Assembly: GCF_000422465.1 (NCBI RefSeq)
Contig: NZ_AULV01000016.1
Location: forward strand, 62,001 to 126,000
Length of the DNA: 64,000 nucleotides
DNA from: Paenibacillus harenae DSM 16969
Lineage (GTDB): Bacteria > Bacillota > Bacilli > Paenibacillales > Paenibacillaceae
Reading direction: 5' to 3'
Part shown: positions 47,577 through 57,000 of the stretch, piece after piece
Position numbering within the stretch: position 1 is the first letter of the stretch
Layout: each line of letters starts with the position of its first letter
Made by a program: the position numbers and the translations under genes
Notes under the pieces: generated by a model
Databases searched by the model: none
What the model saw: only the letters and a program-made list of their open reading frames with translations
Told to the model about the DNA's origin: nothing

Positions 47577-48461
47577 ATGGAGGTTAAAGAAAGTTCCGGA
47601 GACCGTCTGCTGCTTATCCTTATGTACGCGGGAATTGCCGTCTTTGCACTCGTTTGTTTGATTCCGTTCGTTACCGTACTCAGCTCATCGCTGACCACGG
47701 AATCATCGATTCAGCAATTTGGTTTTCAAATGTTCCCCAAAGCGTTTTCGTTAGAGGCGTATAAGTTATTGTTACAGAACGACACGATCTATAAATCCTA
47801 TGGCGTAACCATCTTTGTCACTGTCGTCGGGACCGTTCTCGCCATGTTGGTTACGTGTGCCATGGCCTATCCGTTGTCTCTGCGTCACTTGAAATATCGC
47901 AACCATATTACCTTTTATGTCTTCTTTACGATGCTGTTTCATGGAGGGCTGGTTTCCAGCTATATTCTGATCACCAAATATTTGGGGATGACGGACTCGA
48001 TCTGGGTGCTGATTATTCCATCGCTGCTCAATCCGTTTAATATGTTCTTGATGCGCAACTTTTTCAAATCGATTGATGAATCGTTGGCGGAATCGGCCAA
48101 AATCGACGGCGCTAACGAGATCTACATTATGTTTCGAATCATGATTCCAATATCTATGCCCGCTATTGCGGCTATCAGTTTGTTTTATGCGTTGGCCTTT
48201 TGGAACAAATGGTTTGAGGCCATGCTCTATATTCGAAACGAGAATTTGTTCCCGCTGCAATATTTGATTAAACGGATTCTCGACAGTGCCGATTTCAGCA
48301 GGGAACTCGCACAAAATGTGAATATCTTCGAGTACACGACGCCTACGTTGACAACGAGGTTGGCCGCTACCATTGTGACGATCGGTCCGATTATTTTCTT
48401 GTATCCGTTTCTGCAAAAGTATTTCGTTAAAGGCTTGTTGATCGGTGCCGTGAAAGGCTGA
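47577..48461 (+). CDS. Sugar ABC transporter permease, YtcP/AraQ type
   Basis: Second permease, 294 residues from the ATG at 47577, which follows AGAGGTG at good spacing; the in-frame GTG at 47565 lies inside that RBS and is less likely. Six membrane segments, the EAA loop AESAKIDGANEIYIMFRIMI, and the tail FLQKYFVKGLLIGAVKG identify it. It pairs with the LplB-type gene 30 bases upstream. Confidence 0.95.
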   Translation: MEVKESSGDRLLLILMYAGIAVFALVCLIPFVTVLSSSLTTESSIQQFGFQMFPKAFSLEAYKLLLQNDTIYKSYGVTIFVTVVGTVLAMLVTCAMAYPLSLRHLKYRNHITFYVFFTMLFHGGLVSSYILITKYLGMTDSIWVLIIPSLLNPFNMFLMRNFFKSIDESLAESAKIDGANEIYIMFRIMIPISMPAIAAISLFYALAFWNKWFEAMLYIRNENLFPLQYLIKRILDSADFSRELAQNVNIFEYTTPTLTTRLAATIVTIGPIIFLYPFLQKYFVKGLLIGAVKG

Positions 48462-48473
48462 TCCACAGATAGG

Positions 48474-48496
48474 CTAAACCCGCTTCGGCGGTTTAG
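48474..48496 (+). terminator. Hairpin between permease and binding protein
   Basis: CTAAACC and GGTTTAG flanks enclose a GC/TTCG-type loop (CTAAACCCGC, TTCG, GCGGTTTAG with one bulge). No T-run follows, so it more likely stabilises or processes the mRNA to favour the downstream binding protein. Confidence 0.45.
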
Positions 48497-48531
48497 TATA
48501 GAATCATCATATAAAGGGAGGAAAAAAGAAA

Positions 48532-50184
48532 ATGAAAGGCAAATTCAGGAAAGCCGCCTTACCCGTAATTGCACTGCTTCTTATGTTGAGCACCGTATTG
48601 GCAGCTTGCTCAAGCAACGAATCCGCTGGCAATACTAACAGCGGCACAAAGCAAGAAGAGTCACAGGACACAGACACAAATGCTGCGCAAGCGCCAGACC
48701 CGGCAACGTTGAAGTTCATGTTCTTCGGCGATAAGCCGACAGATTTGGATAAGGTGCTCGCCGAATTCGAGAAACGCACCAAAGACACACTGAATACCAA
48801 AATCGAATTTGATTTCGTCCCCGGCGCCGAGTTCAGACAAAAACAGCTATTAGCCATGTCAACCGGCGAGTCGTTTGACTTGACCTTCGATGCGCCTTGG
48901 GCGACGCTTTATAACCACCTCAGTCTGGGTTACTATCAGCCGCTTGACAAGTACTTCAACAATGATGAGTACCCGGGACTGAAGAATGCGTTCCCTGCGG
49001 AGATGATGGAATCGAATAAAATCAACGGCCATATCTACACGATACCTTTCCAAACGTCTTATGCCGATCCATTCATTATAGGGATCCGGAAGGATGTCCG
49101 GGAACAATTGGGCTTGCCGCCGGTCAAAACGATGGATGATTTCAAAAACTATCTGGAAGCCGTAAAGACGCAGCTTCCTGACTATGTGCCGATGGTGATC
49201 GGCGGCCGCGGTATTTTCCGTCTTGGCTTACCGGAGGAGAAAGGGCGCAATGACATTCGGCTTGCCACGATCAAACCGGAATCGTTTACTGGCGGAATAC
49301 CGTTCAGCGTTTCCATCTCGCCGGACGGGAAGAAAGTGCTCGGCGCGGCAACCATCGGCGATCCGGAATCCGCATTTGCCGATTTCCCGGCGCCGTTTAA
49401 CACGCACGATTCGATTTACGGCCATTTCGGAACGAGAGTAGAGTACAGAACGTACACGAACGAGGATCCTTTATCGAAACAAGCAACGGATGCGCTTGAC
49501 CCGATCAAGCAGGGGGCAATCGAAACAACCATCTCCAATCTGAGCCAAGATAGATTGAAGCTTCAGAAGCTTAAACCGGATGCGGATTACGAGCCCTTCT
49601 TCTATACCAGCGACGATATTCGGGATATGAAGCCAGGCGCGATACGCACCACCTTCATTGCCAACAATAGTGCGGTTGTTCCCGCAAGCTCGAAAAATGT
49701 GGACCGCACCATGAAATTCCTGGATTGGATGTTCAGCAACCGGGAGAATCATGCCTTGATCGAGCTGGGGATCGAGGGCGAGCATTGGATTGCCGATGGA
49801 GACAGCGGATTCCAAACGACGGACAAGTCTCCGGATTATAAATTCCCAGGCTATGAAATGACCTGGAATCCGACGTTGTCCAGACTGAATACGAGCAATG
49901 AACCGGAAGTGATCAAATACGTTGAGTATGCGCAGGACACAAGCAGCTACTACCAAGTTCCGCTGTCCGGCTTCGTCTTTGATTCCAAACCGGTCGCAAC
50001 GGAAATCGCAAAGATCAATCCCAAGCTGCAGCAAACCTATGACATTCTGATGACCGGTCTGGAGCCGAATTGGAAACCATTTGCGGAGAAATCCAATAAA
50101 GAATGGCGCGATTTAGGCTTGGAAAAAGTACGTGAGGAAGTCCTCAAGCAAGTACAAGCTTATCTTGACGCAGGCGGTAAATAG
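48532..50184 (+). CDS. Solute-binding lipoprotein of the third importer
   Basis: Lipid-anchored extracellular binding protein of 550 residues. Signal peptide with lipobox VLAAC (Cys26), then a Ser/Asn/Thr/Gln-rich linker. The mature domain has the LplA-like stretches GAEFRQKQLLAMSTGESFDL and WMFSNRENHALIELGIEGEH. It lacks the HTPEVP and DPDGN-type motifs of the three paralogues at 9483-17181, so it belongs to a different subgroup and probably binds a different oligosaccharide. ATG follows GGGAGG. A hairpin follows the gene before the GH28-like enzyme. Confidence 0.94.
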   Translation: MKGKFRKAALPVIALLLMLSTVLAACSSNESAGNTNSGTKQEESQDTDTNAAQAPDPATLKFMFFGDKPTDLDKVLAEFEKRTKDTLNTKIEFDFVPGAEFRQKQLLAMSTGESFDLTFDAPWATLYNHLSLGYYQPLDKYFNNDEYPGLKNAFPAEMMESNKINGHIYTIPFQTSYADPFIIGIRKDVREQLGLPPVKTMDDFKNYLEAVKTQLPDYVPMVIGGRGIFRLGLPEEKGRNDIRLATIKPESFTGGIPFSVSISPDGKKVLGAATIGDPESAFADFPAPFNTHDSIYGHFGTRVEYRTYTNEDPLSKQATDALDPIKQGAIETTISNLSQDRLKLQKLKPDADYEPFFYTSDDIRDMKPGAIRTTFIANNSAVVPASSKNVDRTMKFLDWMFSNRENHALIELGIEGEHWIADGDSGFQTTDKSPDYKFPGYEMTWNPTLSRLNTSNEPEVIKYVEYAQDTSSYYQVPLSGFVFDSKPVATEIAKINPKLQQTYDILMTGLEPNWKPFAEKSNKEWRDLGLEKVREEVLKQVQAYLDAGGK

Positions 50185-50204
50185 ACGGCAGAGATCATAA
50201 AACG

Positions 50205-50243
50205 GCCGGCGCTTATCAAAGTTTTACTTTGATGGGTGCCGGC
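50205..50243 (+). terminator. Hairpin between binding protein and GH28-like gene
   Basis: GCCGGC...CTTATCAAAG (50205-50221) pairs with CTTTGATGGGTGCCGGC (50227-50243, several G-U), 5-base loop. The T-run after it is weak, so read-through to the enzymes is expected. Confidence 0.55.
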
Positions 50244-50272
50244 TTACTAAAATCATCTTAAGGAGAACACCG

Positions 50273-51721
50273 ATGAGCTTATTAAAGGTTTGGGAGGCGC
50301 CCGAAAAGGCGGTAGGCAGGGATGATTTTGACGTTAGCGTCCGCATTCCGGGAGAGAGCTGGATGCCGCTTTTCGTATACGAAGCAAAGGTTGACATGCA
50401 CAATGTCAGACAGGCCTCCATGGTTTTTTTCGAAATGGAAGGAACGGTGGAGGTAAGGGTTGAGAGCCGGAAGGGGCCTGTTCATCAAGCGGTCATCCGG
50501 CCCCTCTCGAAGCAAATTCCGTTCAAGGTAGAAGGAGCGGCGGTTACCTTCCGTTTGAATGAACCGTGTAAGCTGTCCATTGAAGTGAATGGGGACCGGT
50601 TTGGCAATTTGCATCTTTTCGCGAATGCCCCGGAGGACAACCCGCCGAAACCGGATGACCCGAATGTGCTGTTCTTGAAGCCTGCCATCCACAGGATGGA
50701 AGATATTCAACGTCTAGTGGATAGTCCGCTGCCTGGAGGTGCGGCGCCGGAAGTGATCTATTTTGGGCCGGGGATGCACTATCTGGAGGAAACGATCTTC
50801 CGTATACCGTCCGGGAAAACCGTCTATATTGCCGGCGGCGCCATCCTAGTCGGTTCCCTCGTGTGCGACCATGTTCACGATGTCACTATTCGCGGCAGGG
50901 GCGTGCTGTATTTATCCGACTTCCACCGGTTTTCCGCTTTCCGAGGCGTGCGGATCATTCATTCGCACCATATTACGGTGGAAGGAATCGTGCTGCTGGA
51001 CCCGCCGCACTACAGCATATACATCGGCAAGTCCGAATATATCCGGATCCGCAACTTCAAATCCTTCAGCACGCGGGGCTGGTCCGACGGCATCGACATG
51101 ATGTCCAGCTCGCATATTGAGATTGAAGATGTATTCCTGAGGACATCCGACGATTGCATTGCCATATACGGAAGCCGTTGGGACTACAGAGGGGACTCTT
51201 GCTGCGTCCGCGTCACAGACTCCGTACTCTGGGCCGATGTGGCTCATGCGCTGAATATCGGCGGACACGGGGACCACCATCGTGGAGACGTGATTCAGGA
51301 CATCGAGTTCCGCAATATCGATATTTTGGAGCATCATGAGCCCCAGCCCAATTATTGGGGCGCAATGAATATCAATTGCGGCGACAAGAACACGGTGCGG
51401 AATGTTACTTACGAGGATATCCGCGTGGAGGATTTCGAACTCGGCCAGTTAGTGGACATTCGGGTAGTGTGGAATGAGAAATACAACCCTGTACCCGGCA
51501 ACCGGATTGAAAACGTACAATTCCGGAATGTGACCTATAACGGAAAAAATGAAAATAAAAACCGTATTTACGGGTTTGACCGTGAGCGGACCGTGGAGGG
51601 CGTCATCTTCACCAATCTCTGTATAAACGGCGAGTGGATTCTGGACGCGGAGCAGGGGAATTTCGACATCAACGAACACGCTAAAGGCATTCAGTTCCGT
51701 AAAGAGGGTCGAGAGAAATGA
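50273..51721 (+). CDS. GH28-like right-handed beta-helix glycosidase
   Basis: Protein of 482 residues without a signal peptide. An N-terminal beta-sandwich (about 15-120) precedes a right-handed beta-helix. The three GH28-type active-site motifs are present in altered form: GWSDGID (about 270, usual NTDG), TSDDCIAI (about 293, usual G/QDD), and GGHGDHH (about 330, usual GHG). This supports an inverting polygalacturonase-like hydrolase, acting in the cytoplasm on imported oligomers, though it could belong to GH49 or another beta-helix family. The start ATG follows AAGGAG. It overlaps the GH97 gene (ATGA), so both are made together. Confidence 0.85.
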   Translation: MSLLKVWEAPEKAVGRDDFDVSVRIPGESWMPLFVYEAKVDMHNVRQASMVFFEMEGTVEVRVESRKGPVHQAVIRPLSKQIPFKVEGAAVTFRLNEPCKLSIEVNGDRFGNLHLFANAPEDNPPKPDDPNVLFLKPAIHRMEDIQRLVDSPLPGGAAPEVIYFGPGMHYLEETIFRIPSGKTVYIAGGAILVGSLVCDHVHDVTIRGRGVLYLSDFHRFSAFRGVRIIHSHHITVEGIVLLDPPHYSIYIGKSEYIRIRNFKSFSTRGWSDGIDMMSSSHIEIEDVFLRTSDDCIAIYGSRWDYRGDSCCVRVTDSVLWADVAHALNIGGHGDHHRGDVIQDIEFRNIDILEHHEPQPNYWGAMNINCGDKNTVRNVTYEDIRVEDFELGQLVDIRVVWNEKYNPVPGNRIENVQFRNVTYNGKNENKNRIYGFDRERTVEGVIFTNLCINGEWILDAEQGNFDINEHAKGIQFRKEGREK

Positions 51722-53574
51722 CGGTTGAAGCATCGTATGGCGGGAATTGTATTGGCCTCCGCTTGGATCAGGACGGGAAACTATGGTATACCGTTAAGCG
51801 TAACGGATCAACTATGGTTATGCCATCAAGGCTTGGTCTGTATCTTGCAGATGCCCATCCTTTATGTGACGGTTTCAAAATCGGGAGCGTTACAAAAAGA
51901 ATTGTGAAAGGCTCTTGGAACCCTTTATACGGCGAGCGGGCTGTCATTGATGAAAGTTTCGAAGAGGCAACCATTTGCGTGGAAGATGACTTCGGCAGGA
52001 TAATGGGAATCCGTTTACGTGCATATGCCGAGGGAACGGCTTTTCAATACTTCTTGCCTGAACAGGAGTCTATCAATCATTTCACGATTACTTGCGAGGA
52101 TACTAGATTTACCTTTCCTCAAGGAAGTATGGCATGGGAAGAGCATGGAGTTGAAGGAGAATATTTTGTAAAACCAGTGACAGACGTAAGCGGATATTGT
52201 GAGCGTCCATTTGCCGTGCAATTACCGGAAGGCGGATATGTTCTTATTCATGAAGCCGGTCTAATCGATTATGCCAGAATGTTGATTGTAAAAGATGAAG
52301 AAGCAGAAAACACCTTGAAAGTCCATTTGTCAGGACATTTGTGCGGGCTTTTCAGCCAAGATGATTATGTAGGGTATGGGTTTACATTAAATGAGGATGA
52401 ACCGGATAGTTTAGTTTCCAATGTGAAAGGAGACACGCCATTTGCTTCGCCATGGCGTACTTTTATACTTGCAGATCATGCAGCGGAGTTGTTATGCCGG
52501 AGCAATATGACGCTTAATTTAAGCGAACCATGCAAGGCTGAGGATTTTTCATATGTAAAGCCTGGAAAAGCGTTGCGGGATATGCTGCTGACTACAGAAA
52601 GTGCGCTAACTTGCATCGATTTTTGCGCAGATCATCATTTTCAATATGTTCTGTTTGATGGAGGGTGGTATGGACCGCTTGATTCGCTTGAACATAAGGC
52701 AATTGATCCTAGAAGGGAGGACCCGAGCCGCGACCTGGATCTAAGGAAAGTCATTTCGTATGCCAAAGAAAAAGGAATAGGGATATTCCTGTATGTGGAT
52801 AGAACGGCGGCAGAACCGTATTTGGATGCTTCACTGCCTGTATGGAAGGAATGGGGGATAGCAGGCATAAAATTGGGTTTTGTGAAAACGGGGCCTCAAG
52901 AGTGGACGCGTTGGGTTGTGGAGGCCGTAAAAAAGTGCCATGAATATGGATTGATGGTAAACATTCACGATGCATACCGCCCTACAGGCCTTTCTCGCAC
53001 TTATCCTAATTTGCTAACGCAGGAGGGGATTCGGGGGAACGAGCATTTTCCCACAGCCTCGCATAATACAACATTGCCTTTTGTACGGTTCCAGGCTGGT
53101 GCGGGCGATTATACTCTCTGTTATTTTGATCAACGATTGAAAGTGACTCATGCACATATGCTTGCTATGGGCGTTATTGTATATAGTCCTATGCAGATGA
53201 TGTTCTGGTATGATAAGCCCTCTGATTGGAAGGGCGAACAAGAAATACGGTTTTGGGAGAAGCTGCCTGTGGTTTGGGATGAGTCAATCGGACTATCAGG
53301 CGAAATAGGCGAATATGCCGCGATTGCAAGACGCAAGGAAAGCGAATGGTTTATCGGATGCATAAATAATGAGAATGCCCGCACTGTGGAAATTCCGCTG
53401 CATTTTCTTGATGATGCGAACAAATATGAGGCACAGATTTATGAAGATGTACCGGAACTTGATACTCGCACAAAGGTTGAAATGAAATCCGTTGAGGTTA
53501 CAAAGGAAACAATACTTGAGTTTAATTTGGAAAGCTCGGGAGGAGTGGCCATATACGTAAGTTTGGTTCCTTGA
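51718..53574 (+). CDS. Glycoside hydrolase family 97
   Basis: Protein of 618 residues with no signal peptide. N-terminal super-beta-sandwich (about 1-260), (beta/alpha)8 domain (about 265-520) and C-terminal beta-sandwich are the GH97 layout. The family signature PTGLSRTYPNLLTQEGIRGN is clear. Where retaining GH97 members have a nucleophile Asp (KxDF), this protein has Gly (IKLGF, about 385). The Glu in RGNEH (about 440) is kept and the usual HEA of the inverting subgroup reads HDA (about 417). This points to an inverting or unusual mechanism. GH97 is best known from Bacteroidetes as alpha-glucosidase or alpha-galactosidase; substrate here is unknown. Confidence 0.9.
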   Translation: MTVEASYGGNCIGLRLDQDGKLWYTVKRNGSTMVMPSRLGLYLADAHPLCDGFKIGSVTKRIVKGSWNPLYGERAVIDESFEEATICVEDDFGRIMGIRLRAYAEGTAFQYFLPEQESINHFTITCEDTRFTFPQGSMAWEEHGVEGEYFVKPVTDVSGYCERPFAVQLPEGGYVLIHEAGLIDYARMLIVKDEEAENTLKVHLSGHLCGLFSQDDYVGYGFTLNEDEPDSLVSNVKGDTPFASPWRTFILADHAAELLCRSNMTLNLSEPCKAEDFSYVKPGKALRDMLLTTESALTCIDFCADHHFQYVLFDGGWYGPLDSLEHKAIDPRREDPSRDLDLRKVISYAKEKGIGIFLYVDRTAAEPYLDASLPVWKEWGIAGIKLGFVKTGPQEWTRWVVEAVKKCHEYGLMVNIHDAYRPTGLSRTYPNLLTQEGIRGNEHFPTASHNTTLPFVRFQAGAGDYTLCYFDQRLKVTHAHMLAMGVIVYSPMQMMFWYDKPSDWKGEQEIRFWEKLPVVWDESIGLSGEIGEYAAIARRKESEWFIGCINNENARTVEIPLHFLDDANKYEAQIYEDVPELDTRTKVEMKSVEVTKETILEFNLESSGGVAIYVSLVP

Positions 53575-53616
53575 AAGGATAACAGATATTTTAATTTGAT
53601 CAAGTGAGAGGAAAGC

Positions 53617-54074
53617 ATGTCTTCTACAGCAAATCGTTTGATTACCTACCCGGCACCCGAGGGAGCGATTGGCAATTCCGATTATACGGTACGCGTCCCA
53701 AGGCGAATGACGGCAGCCGTTCAGCTATAACGTGAAGGTGGACATGCATGATGTGCGGGACGCCTCCATGGTTTATTTCGATTGTGCCGGCGCGGTTGAA
53801 GTCGAAGTGACCAAGAATGTAGGAGAGATTCATGGCGTGGCGATCCGCCCCTCATCAGCTGGGATTGACGGCGTCGTGGGCGGGAACCGCGTGACATTCA
53901 CAATGGACGGGCCCCGTAAATTGTCGCTCGAAGTGAACGGAGACCGATTCCACAATTTGAATCGTAAAGGGAGTGACGTTCCGGAATTTACGAATCAACG
54001 ATCGTCACGTTCTCAGACCGGAGTCCGGAAACATCGAGATTATGGACCATGCACATGACATGACGTTCATCTAA
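53617..54074 (+). pseudogene. Broken paralogue of the GH28-like gene
   Basis: Frame 1 (ATG 53617 after GAGAGGA) reads MSSTANRLITYPAPEGAIGN and stops at about 53727. A second frame from there (KVDMHDVRDASMVYFDCAGA, LEVNGDRFHNLN) matches residues 38-115 of the GH28-like protein at 50273. A third frame ends HVLRPESGNIEIMDHAHDMT and two more residues. Two frameshifts and the loss of the whole beta-helix show a dead, internally deleted copy. Confidence 0.85.
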
Positions 54075-54099
54075 TAGATTGAATTGGAGGAGTACAAAC

Positions 54100-57000
54100 A
54101 TGAAGGTTCATAACAAAAGATCTAGTAAAGTATTGCAAAAGTTTCTGCCGCTACTCGTTATCGTCAGCATGATCGCCGCATTGTTGCCCGTATCGGCGGG
54201 AACCGTATCAGCCGAAACAGGCTCGGAATCGGTTATAACGGATTATTTGCCGACGATTTACGAGACCATTGATGCAAACGGTTTCAAGCATCCGGGTGTC
54301 GGACTAACCAAGGAATTACTCGAGAATTTGCAAACTCAAATACGGGCGCAAAAGGAACCTTGGAAAACCTATTTCGACCAGTTGGTCGCGTCGACTGACC
54401 CATGGGGAAGTCCGCTTGCGACCCGGACGGTCTCATCCAAATTTTCCGAAGGCTGTTGGTGCAGCCAGGGCTATAACGAAAAATTCATATGGGATGGCTT
54501 AACAGCGTATACGCAGGCTCTTATGTATGTGATAACGGGCGATGAGGTTTATCGGGCCAATACGATGTATATTATCCGCAAATGGGAGCAGAAGAACCCT
54601 GCGGATTACGCGTATTTTGTCGATTCGCACATTCACACGGGAGTTCCTCTCTACCGTATGGTTACCGCCGCGGAGATCATGAGGTATACCAGCACGCAGA
54701 CGCCGGAACTGGAATGGACAGACCAGGATACGGCCAATCTCACGAATAATGTGATCGTTCCGGTCACCGATACCTTCAATCATACGAATGGCCGCTTCAT
54801 GAACCAGCATCTTTATCCGCTGATCGGAGCCATTTCCGGATATATCTTCACCGGCAATGTCGAGCGGTATCACGAGGCAGTCGAGTGGTTCACGGTGAAC
54901 AAGACGGCTGCGGATCAGCACATAAACGGTTCCATCAAGAGACTGTTCCGGCTCGTCGATACGAATGCGGCGACAGGCGAGAAGGTGGATAACCCGCAGG
55001 TGCAGATTACGGAGATGGGCAGGGACCAGGCTCACAGCACCGGCGACGTCATCAATGTCTCCATTATATCTCGTCTGTTGCAGGCCCAGGGAACCAAGGT
55101 GGATCCGGTTGACGGTACGGTTTCCACTGCGGAGAATGCGGTTGCCTCGTACGATTTTCTTGGCAAGCGCATTCTGGCAGGCACCGATCATTTTGCCCGG
55201 TATATGAACGGCTATGATACGCCTTGGATCCCGACAGAGGCGCGTATGCGTGAGGATGGCAGTCCGGTCATTTACCAGGTATTGAGTACCGAATATCGGG
55301 GAAGAATCGGCGGCAATGCCTACGATCTATACTATTACTATAAATATAAGCAAGGCTTGGACATGGAGCAAGTTGCTCCCTACTACACGGAGATGTTCAA
55401 AAAGAGGACGAATTACCATTGGGCATCACGGGATTCCGGAGGGGAATATTGGCTGTACATCCCTAAGGAAGCCGAGGCCGAGGGAGCGGCAAATCTCCCG
55501 AAGGTTGACCCGAACCCGAATTGGAAGGAGATCGAGGATCGGTTCACCAACTTGGACGGCAATTCGACCGCCATGCAAGAGGGCGATGTTTCCTTCGTCC
55601 GCATTAACGCAACGGAATCCGGCAGCAAAATCGCTTTGGTTGAATCCGGCAGCGGTACGAGAGTGATCGGATACAAGATTCAGACGAACGGCGCGGCGAA
55701 GCTGGAAGCCTTCGGCGAAACGATCACGTTGCCGGATACCCAGGGGCAATGGAGATATGTATATTATAATCTCCCGGAAGGCCATGGGCTCCGGACCATG
55801 CATTATTTCACGATTATAGGCAACGGAACAACGGTCGATATCGACCATATCAATGTCAACGCGGCCAATGAACTGACGCCGCCGGTGTTTAATGAAGGAA
55901 ATACCGCTTTGAACCTGTTTGCCTATGTTGGATCCGAGGCAACGCTCCATTTAGATTTCTCGGCAACGGACGCAGGCCCGTCCGATGTTGTGACCTATCG
56001 GATTGCGGGTGCGCCCGAAGGCGCCGTATTCGATACAAGCACCGGCGCATTTGACTGGAAACCGACGCAGGCCGGAACGTATGCCTTCGTCGTGGAAGCT
56101 TCCGACGGCACGACGGTATCCACGAGAGATGTCACGGTGACCGTCGCCAATGATCGGCAGTCGGCGGTGGATGCCGTCATTGCGCCCTATGACGCCAATA
56201 CGGATTATATCCGGGCAACGCTCGATACGTATAAACTAACAAACGACGCCACCATGAGCGTCATTGACACAGCAACGGATGCTGATTTCTATCAGAAGCT
56301 GGCGGCTCTGCATGACGCCGTGCAAGAACTGCAGTTAACCACGCCGTTACACACTGACGGCAGCATCAATTATGAGAATATGTTCATCGGCTTTAACTCT
56401 AAGACTTATCTGGACAGTGTCACGAGTACGTTCGGTAGGGACGTTCATATGGACATGGGGCCCAATTTCCGGGTTTCGGCAAGTAGGTTCGGGATTCAGG
56501 CACGGGCAGGATTTCCTGAACGCGGCGGCGGCATTACCATGTACGGATCCAATGACAATGAAACCTGGACCCGGTTGACGCCGGGAGTGACCCCCGTGTC
56601 AGCAGACATGTACACGTTGACGGTGTCGCCGGAGCTCCAGAATGAGCAATTCCGTTTTCTGAAAATCCAAATGATTAATAAGCCGTACGACGCTCCCTTC
56701 ACTGAATTGTCCGAGTTCCGGATCTTCGGGAAGCGTCACGAGGTCATCAACAAGATCTCATCGGTCTCCATCGGTTCGGATCAGGCCTTCGGAGGGCGGA
56801 TTGTCATTGGAGACACGGTGAAATTGTCCTTCCAATCGACGGAAGCCATTCAGAATGTGAATGTTACGATTCAGGGTGTACCCGCGACCGTCCATTCGGA
56901 GGATGGCCTGAATTGGACGGCCGAAGCGGTCATGGTACCGGGTACGGCGCCCGGCATGGTGTTATTTAAACTCAATTATCAGACGATGGAAGGTATGGAT

